Shown: piece by piece, positions 57,101 to 64,000 of the stretch
Numbering within the stretch: position 1 is the first letter of the stretch
Layout: the number at the start of each line of letters is the position of its first letter
Assembly (NCBI RefSeq): GCF_014805625.2
Contig: NW_023998565.1
Span: 2,004,936 to 2,068,935, forward strand
DNA from: Glossina fuscipes
Lineage: Eukaryota > Arthropoda > Insecta > Diptera > Glossinidae
DNA: 64,000 nt
Reading direction: 5' to 3'
Notes under the pieces: generated by a model
Databases searched by the model: none
The model's input: the letters and a program-made list of their open reading frames with translations, nothing else
What the model was told of the DNA's origin: nothing
Made by a program: the position numbers and the translations under genes

Positions 57101-57974
57101 CTATATAGAGACGAAAAACACAGAAACCGATTTTATTAAAAAAATTTGAAATTAAATCCAAAGCCATTGATTTCTGCAAATATTTCGAATTCCAAAAGAG
57201 GATTTTAAACACATATTCCAAAAAATTGAACACGTCGATGCTTTAACAAGGAATGCAGTTGTTATAACAATTAATTGTACTTTATTAGCATTTCTTAATA
57301 GAGTAGAACATACATAAATAAAGAGAAAAAGCTTCTAGTCATAAGATGAAAAATATTATGGCAATGCAACTGAAATCGCTTGCGTAGGCAAACAACTGAT
57401 AATCCTTTAATGTTTCATAAGGTTTTGTAGGCAATTTTAAATTGACAACTGTTTCGAAGGCTGTCATTAAATTTCTTTTATGCGGATTATTAACTCTTCC
57501 AATGTAGTTCAATGTAAGACATCAATGTTATTAATAATTAATTCATTAATTAATCAATGATTCTATTATAAACTTAAAAAACTACTTTCAATACATATTT
57601 GCCCAATTCTAAATTCGTATATTAATGATAGACGATACTACTTAAAAGTAAACATCATTCATCAATATCATAGAAGTTGGCCTAATCTGGAGAGATACCG
57701 CAGCAACACTTTTGTCATGCACGGTTGGAATATTAACGTCTTCATCAATGAAGACAGCAGCATTGTCAACTCACACAAATAATTTTATAAAAATTTATTT
57801 CGTTGAACCGAAAATAAAAAAACTTGCGCGAACCAAATAAATGAGAGGGAAAAAGTCTGTCAGCTACCATTTGCTTTTTATCTAAACGCTGAAAACAATC
57901 AAAAACGGACGTAGGTAGTAACACATTAATTGGAATAACTCTGTATTGTACGAGGGCGAACGTAAAGAGCAGCG
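57101..57974. other. AT-rich stretch, nothing recognised
   Basis: No coding-like frame or repeat boundary could be supported. Confidence 0.5.
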
Positions 57975-58160
57975 AGTGGAATTTATAAATGTAAGCGTAT
58001 TGTGGAATTACCAAACGAATGTGGTTCACCAAAAACTTATCGTAAAAAACAACTCAACAATCCGCAAGAATTCAAACGCAATGATTGCCATAATCCTCGA
58101 ACTCATCTATGTACTGTGGTTCAACAAGACACTTTCAAGAAGAAGCTATATAAACAATAG
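57975..58160 (+). other. Cys-rich coding-like stretch, possible terminal exon
   Basis: After acceptor-like agcag at about 57973, 61 open codons end in TAG at 58158: SGIYKCKRIVELPNECGSPK, then YRKKQLNNPQEFKRNDCHNP, then HLCTVVQQDTFKKKLYKQ. Four evenly spaced Cys and a basic character look like real coding sequence, but I cannot name the family. An upstream stop at 57963-57965 means that it needs an exon before it, or is a relic. Confidence 0.35.
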
Positions 58161-59394
58161 AGAGTCATAAATTTTTTTATAACAAAATAAAGTTTTTGAA
58201 GTGTTTAATTGCATTTTGGAATTTTTGATTAATTTTGCGCACTTGGGTTTGGTGAGGTTCGACTTAAAGGAATCCTACTTAATGCATGATGAAAAACTTA
58301 TTGTGGACTTGGGACAATTATCGCATAGCGATTGCTTTTGTCGTGCTCAGCATACTTGGTATTTTGAAAAGGATGTTGTCCTTTTTTCCAAGGAGGATTA
58401 AGTTCAGCGCTTCGTTGAAGCATTCCGACCATGTAATCCTCTCGAAAGCCTTTGCACGCCGTACGACTGGTAGCGGAACCAAAGCACGTTGCACCCAGTA
58501 TAAGTTTGTCTGTTGACAGTGTTAGCAATCAGCCACAATTTTTATTAGGACTTGAATGGACTTTCTGGAAAGTGTCGTTGTTGTTCCTTTAATTATTTAC
58601 TTTGCTAAATTCAAGTATATCTATGTTGTGTACTTAAAAGACCATTTATTTAGAGGAATGCTAGGAAATACGGTAGCGTAAGAATAGGATAGCTATAGGG
58701 TAAGAATAGGGTAGGAGTATACTAATGTAGATTAAGCATAGATTAAGATAGGATAGTAATAGATTAAGAATAGAATAAAGTAACTTTAGTTAGTTTTTAG
58801 TGGTAGTTAGAGAGTCGAGATTGAGACGTCGACACAAGAGGTCGCGGTTTTGTCCCCGAGATAGAGAGTTGAATTTAAGCGTAAAGAGAATTATTGAAAT
58901 AAGGAGTCCCTGTAAAATTATAAGTGTCTTGTGTTTTTTCCCTGGGCCGCTGAGCTGCCCAGCCTAGGAAAAGGACGAAAACGTCCTCACAGTAACTTTT
59001 TTTTTATAAACCTTGAAGAACTTTTTTTATATGTAAATGTGAAATTGTCGTCGTTAATTTTTTTTTTTTGCTTCCGTAATTTGCTCGGTAATTTTTGGTA
59101 CTAAAATACTGAATTACCTCAAACCTGTGTTCATTAAAAATTGATCAGTACTTGTCATAAGTTATTTTATCCTCATTTTGTATCTCTACTTTTTCGGAGC
59201 TTTGAAGATAAGTTTTGATTACTTTCATTAATACTTTATGGGGTGTTCTAAGCTTGTTTCTACGTCAAAATAATTAAACTTTAATACGCTACAATATTGG
59301 GTAGACGGGTCAATTTTTACCATTTTTGTGCACCAATGCTACACCTACAGCATCGACCATAGAATATGCGTCCAAATTATTGTACATTTATTTG
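58161..59394. other. AT-rich stretch with short repeats and paired hairpins
   Basis: Aggatag/agattaag-type short repeats lie at 58675-58790. Two adjacent perfect hairpins lie at 58942-58962 (CTGGGC/GCCCAG) and 58972-58987 (AGGACG, AAAA loop, CGTCCT). A solo LTR ending near 58990 (...gtcctcaca) is possible but its start is not clear. Confidence 0.45.
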
Positions 59395-60010
59395 CTGCAG
59401 TTTATGAGTAATCAAAAATTCAAATTTTCGTTACTTTTGAAAAATGGAGATATTCTGAGTTTACAAGATGCTGTTGTCCTCAGATTGATTTGGCCCATTT
59501 TCAATACCAACCTGCGTGCAATTATTTCCAATGTTTCTGCAAAATTTGAAATCGATAGGTTCATTTTTGCAGCCAGGAGAATGATTACAACGGACATTAC
59601 CCCTCATGCTTCGGTGATGGGTATAATAAAGAATTTTCAGAAATTTATAATATTCAAGCTGATTTTCCTCGAGATAATGTTTTAGGACCAATCTTGTACA
59701 TAATTTTTACATCTGACATATTTGTCGCAAGCAATGTTTTAGAGGCAACTTAAGCAGATACTGCAATACTAGCTACAAGCACAGATCCCAACAATGCCTC
59801 AAATCAGCTGCAAAGGGAACTTCATGAAATAGAACATGGTTAGAAAAATAGAAAATAGAAAAAGCTAACACGGAAATATCTACACACGTGCCATTTAGAG
59901 GAAACTGTCAAAATGTATCCCTTAACAATTGAGACATTCCAAAAAATGATTAGACTCATATAAAAGCTAAGAAAGCACAGTTAAACATAAGAAGCATACG
60001 CCTCTATCTA
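59395..60010 (+). mobile_element. Jockey-like LINE fragment D2 (RT second half)
   Basis: The frame gives YIYLLQFMSNQKFKFSLLLK, corresponding to the Ser-Tyr-Leu segment after the palm block. After about 160 bp of unrelated in-frame sequence it gives EIYNIQADFPRDNVLGPILY, then IIFTSDIFVASNV (the PQG block, here altered to PRD). Next come an ADTAIL relic of the catalytic block and NASNQLQRELHEIEHG. It is decayed. It begins roughly where D1 (45425) ends. Confidence 0.65.
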
Positions 60011-61429
60011 AGTTACAATTGAAGTTAATTTGGTACATTTAACAGAAAATTATTCACATGTGACTAATTTCTTATTCTTTTTGTTCATCTTCATTGAAAA
60101 CACTACCATTTATTGAAAGCAACTCAATCGCTAAAGCACCATGGTCTATATCTAACAAAGCTATCCATGATGACCTATTATCTACTTATCCACTATTTTG
60201 CCATTCCTTTTTTCAAAACAAATAAGAGGAAACGATAATGAAACATAATGCAAAATGAAAACTTTTTTTTCAAGACGAACGACAGTTAATGAAAGACACG
60301 CCCGCGGTTCGCTCTGTCAACCTCTTTCATAGTGCTCGTTTACCTACGATATGATGTTGCGTGAACGTTGTTATCTTATAAATATGTTATTTTAGTAATA
60401 CATAATATTCTTGGTTCGCATTAAAGGAAAGGGAATATTGCGCAACTTCTATGTCAAACATACACATGAATAATGTTCTTTGTTAAAATTTTCTCTTTGC
60501 TCCAATTGTAATCTCTACTATACTTACCTTGTAATTACTACATAATGCACATTAAATCTGCTGGAATGTTTAGCTAATTTTCAACGAAAGTTGCAAAATT
60601 TTGAAAAACTTCTACATGAACGTTTAAATAATATAAATAATAATAATGTTTAAATAATAAAATGTATGTTTAATAAAATCAAAATAATGTATACAGCAGG
60701 CTTGATTTATTACAAATAGTAAATTTTTGAACACTCTAAGAAATTCTTTCGAAACATCATTCCGCTTAAAAGACGTAGCAAATTCTCATTCCGCTTAATA
60801 GAATTGGTTCAATTCATTCCATTTAACAGAACTGATACCGTTTTTTTCTACCACTTATTCTTTCTGCAACTCTCTTCTCTCTCTGTTCACAATGCATAGT
60901 ACTTTTTTTTTATAAATAAAGCGCAAAAGAAGTAATTCGAATTGAATAATTGAAAATTTAAACAAAATCTATCACAAAAAATTAGACAAACAAAATAAAA
61001 ATATAAAGACCCACCTTTGGTTATTATAAAAATCTATGAAATTAAAATTGTTAAGTATATCTCAAGTTTTGTGTGTTAAAGTTGTTAACATTTCTGTTTC
61101 TCACCCAATCAACCTTAACTACGTCATAGGCGTTGATATAATGTATTTTCCTTATGCTTTATACAAGTTGAATATACGGAAGTTAATGTAAATGAACACA
61201 ATGAAGTCGCGCATCCCGAAAAAATGTCCAAAGTCAATAAATTTTTATCAGACATTTCAGAGTATGGAACAGCAATGACTTTTGGCTAGTATAAAAGAAT
61301 GTCAACAGAAACGTGTAGAACCAAGCCAAGATAATCAAGTTATATATATATAATACTATTCATAGAAAATCTCAACTTCTTCAGTATTATCGAGCTGTGC
61401 AGAACACCGCTCTGCAATAGAAGCAGACT
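60011..61429. other. AT-rich stretch, nothing recognised
   Basis: No supported gene. A GC-richer segment lies at 60295-60330 and a tata run at 61340-61352. Confidence 0.5.
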
Positions 61430-61640
61430 TTGGAATTGGAGGCTGCTAAATCTATCACACAACAGCAGCTGCTTGTTGCTTTATTTTACAATCATTTGAT
61501 GGAGAACTTTCAAGGGCAAGTAAAATGGTGCTATCAAGTTTTCGAAGATCAAGACGCTCAGAAGCGGCCCTGTCTTGTTTTAGTAAAACTTTTACCTGGC
61601 CTGCAACCAACCATATATAATCATATTCTACAGGTACTCA
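61430..61640 (+). other. Exon-like stretch, unrecognised helical protein
   Basis: Between an acceptor-like aatagaag (to about 61420) and a donor-like CAG|GTACTC at 61633-61640 the frame encodes LEAAKSITQQQLLVALFYNH, then LMENFQGQVKWCYQVFEDQD, then LVLVKLLPGLQPTIYNHILQ. It looks like an all-helical repeat protein. A possible continuation follows at about 61690-61800 (LNAYLNQACTQLSKELRQNF, then GRDIYKYFYKGGFI, then stop). The two pieces could be consecutive exons of one gene fragment. I cannot name it. Confidence 0.4.
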
Positions 61641-61802
61641 AAACATGCAATGAACGAGTTGTTGCAACACTCAAGATAATCATACATTTTTCATGCAATT
61701 AAATGCCTATCTAAATCAAGCATGCACACAACTGAGCAAAGAATTAAGACAGAATTTTGGACGGGATATCTATAAATATTTTTACAAAGGAGGCTTTATC
61801 TA

Positions 61803-62749
61803 GATGTTTAAATATAACTGGAGACGTTTGCCAAGATACGACATCAACTAACACTTCTTGGTAGTGTAAATTCGGAGTATAGTCATTATTACAGCAAACA
61901 AATACCGCGATATATGGGCACACGTTTAAAGGAATGAAAAAAATATGTAGTCTATTATCATTTTGTTTCAAATTTTACAATTTTCAGCAAATTATCTTTA
62001 TTCTAGGTTAATTTTTATACAGAAATAAAAAGAACAAATTAAATTAAATTAGTATTCATTTAGTTATGCTTATAAATACAGCGTAGAGTTTTTAGACATC
62101 TATTTAAAAAAAAATTCCTGTAAGAAAGTTTATAAGCATGAGGATTACAGTAAATATCCACTTTTGGGATGATTATAATTACAATAATTAAGCGTTGTTT
62201 TAATAAAAAATAAAACAAGTGTGGATATATTATATTAACGTTATGAAAGACATATAAACTTATGAAGATGTATTCTAAAAGAACAAAACTTGCTATTTAA
62301 GAAAATATATCCAACGAAAATTATAAGAAAAAGGATAAAGATAAACAATTGCTAAAAACTTTATTACATAAATTGCCAATCTTGATAAATTTGATTTTAT
62401 TTTGCAAGACAATTTCAAGGTCTTGAACACAACATGGCTTGATTACTTTTTAAGCGTGATTACTTTTTTAAAGTTGCATTTATTACTTTCAGCGCATTCG
62501 AATTTTCCTTTCAAGCTTAAAATCCCAATCAAGACCACTGTGTCCAAACCCTAAGCTGTTCGTTTCGTTATATCAATAAAATTATTAAGAAATATATTCT
62601 TACAAGTTTTGCTCGGAAAGTAGTGCTAAAATAAATTTTACTCTTACTATAAGAGGTTTCTTTTGTTCTCTTTTAAGTGTAAATAATTTGAAGCATCCAT
62701 TATCTGTAAGAAACAGATTGGCGGGTAAGAAGTATACACTATGAAGCCA
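61803..62749. other. AT-rich stretch, 3' flank of TM9SF4
   Basis: A minus-strand frame at 61971-61744 overlaps the exon-like stretch above and is probably its shadow. The part next to 62750 should be the TM9SF4 3' UTR; AATAAA-type signals on the minus strand occur in this stretch (for example near 62400), but the true poly(A) site cannot be told. Confidence 0.5.
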
Positions 62750-64000
62750 TTAATCAATTTTAACAGCACTATAAATTTTACGTATAAAGCTATAAGCAGC
62801 AAAGAAGCCAATTGTCCCTGTTAAAAGCCAAAACGTTAACACCATAAGACCTGTAAAAAATTGGCAAATTAATCAAAAAAGGTTTTCAATTAATAGTGTT
62901 TATAATGGTGAAAATTAGAAATTCCTTATAAGTATTTGAATACTTTATATCTTAATGATTGCTTAAACAAAGACAAAAAGGACAACGTGTGATTTTTTTT
63001 CACTGGATATCGCAAGATGAGACGATATATATGTAGGACAATTATTATATATTACTGAATATTGCCACGAAAGACGTATTTATCTAATTTTAATCCGTTC
63101 GTGGACGTGCAAAACAAAATGACTTAAATGCTATATCAAGCAAATTGTAAAACTAACCGTCGTTCATTTAAACTAAATATAAACTTAATAACAATAACAA
63201 TTAATTAAATCGTCGTGGATATTATAGCATTCTTTGTATATATAATATTATATTCTGACTACATTTACAAGATATGTGTAATCGAATTGCGTATATCAGA
63301 ACTAATTTAAGAAAAAAATTTGTTTATCTAGTCATACAGTCCACTGATATTAGATATCTCAATGTCCAATTCCACAATTTTTCTTAAGACTCCTCAATTA
63401 CGACAATACATACACATATAATATATTTTATATATTTATATATTTACATACATTATTTTCATAAATAGACCAATATGTATATCTACATACATACCCGTAT
63501 ATCCTAGATATAAAAGCGTAGGAATAAACTCCGTAATTTCTAACTTTGTAAAAAAATAAAATACACTGTAAAATAAAACATAAACAGCGGATCCGCCGGA
63601 TACAATAAAACTGCGCCACCACCAACGATAGTCCTATAATTTAAAAATGAAAATTTTTTAGAATCCATCAAGATACATTTAATTTAACGAAACTTACTTC
63701 ACCGCATAATTGAAAGTACGTCATAACAATGGAAATTTGAGCGCAGCTAACTACTAAAATACAAAACACGAGGAATAGGAAACCAAATAAATAGTAAAAT
63801 TGATTTTGCCAAATAGCAGTAAATACAAAAAATAGTTCAATAAATACGGCACCGAATGGTAGTATCCCTGCCATTAGAGTACTGAAATATACAGTCCAGA
63901 GGTGAAGGCAATCAGCGTATATTGAAATTCAAATTTCAAAGTCATTTAATACCTTAACGTAATATTCATGTACCAATGTTGGGTGGGCACTTGTCGTGGT
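62750..64000 (-). CDS. TM9SF4: Transmembrane 9 superfamily member 4, last four exons
   Basis: TM9SF (EMP70/nonaspanin) proteins have nine membrane spans and act in the Golgi-endosome system in sorting, adhesion and phagocytosis. On the minus strand the exons are 64000-63953 (continues outside the window), 63881-63698, 63633-63495 and 62850-62750 (TAA at 62752-62750). Phases match at all three introns. They read [12 protein letters not shown], then [49 protein letters not shown], then [20 protein letters not shown] and [13 protein letters not shown], then [20 protein letters not shown], then [12 protein letters not shown]. The C-terminal Lys-Ile-Asp end and the last membrane spans agree closely with animal TM9SF4. 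There is no break in the visible part, so it looks functional. Its upstream exons lie beyond the window. Confidence 0.93.

Noticed and set aside
63428..63625. Minus-strand frame of 65 codons
   Set aside because: It is an out-of-phase reading of a TM9SF4 exon; the correct phase is fixed by the neighbouring exons.

Overview
The window looks like nuclear DNA of a true fly (Diptera, probably a higher fly). It is AT-rich. It carries intron-bearing genes with GTAAGT donors, insect-type non-LTR and LTR retrotransposons, and recognisable fly-like genes: the end of TM9SF4, a Brca2 homologue with BRC repeats, and a decayed DNA topoisomerase III-alpha copy. I cannot fix the species. Two N runs (14061-14547 and 35423-35522) show that this is a scaffold.

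Region 1 (1 to about 44.9 kb) is almost entirely transposable elements inserted into one another. Four non-LTR families are visible across the window. Family A is CR1-like: its ORF1 has a PHD-like finger, its ORF2 has endonuclease and RT, and its 3' tail is (TAAA)n. Family B is an I-clade element with CCHC ORF1, EN-RT-RNase H ORF2 and a (TAA)n tail. Family C is R1/Waldo-like. Family D is Jockey-like. Between and inside them lie four degraded Ty3/gypsy pol remnants, two LTR-like families (X about 1.4-1.85 kb, Y about 1.6-2.3 kb) and one short solo LTR. Insertion order can be read: X1 split A1; Y1 split A3; B landed in the tail of A2. In 31.4-44.9 kb, C2 split an A copy, A7 split C2, and both Y2 and C1 split A7.

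Region 2 (44.9 to about 60 kb) mixes genes and gene remnants with fewer elements: a Jockey fragment, the broken topoisomerase III-alpha copy, an unrecognised 136-codon frame, two decayed unrecognised coding stretches, the Brca2 homologue (at least four exons, two BRC repeats), an orphan terminal exon, LTR-like element X2, and the second half of a Jockey RT.

Region 3 (60-64 kb) is mostly AT-rich, with one exon-like frame and the last four exons of TM9SF4 on the minus strand.

The main points for follow-up are the Brca2 frame that continues 14 codons beyond a TGA in a leaky context, a 69-bp in-frame intron inside Brca2, the broken topoisomerase III-alpha copy nearby, and the deep two-strand nest of retroelements, which is the kind of architecture seen in piRNA clusters. 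No tRNA, rRNA or CRISPR was seen.
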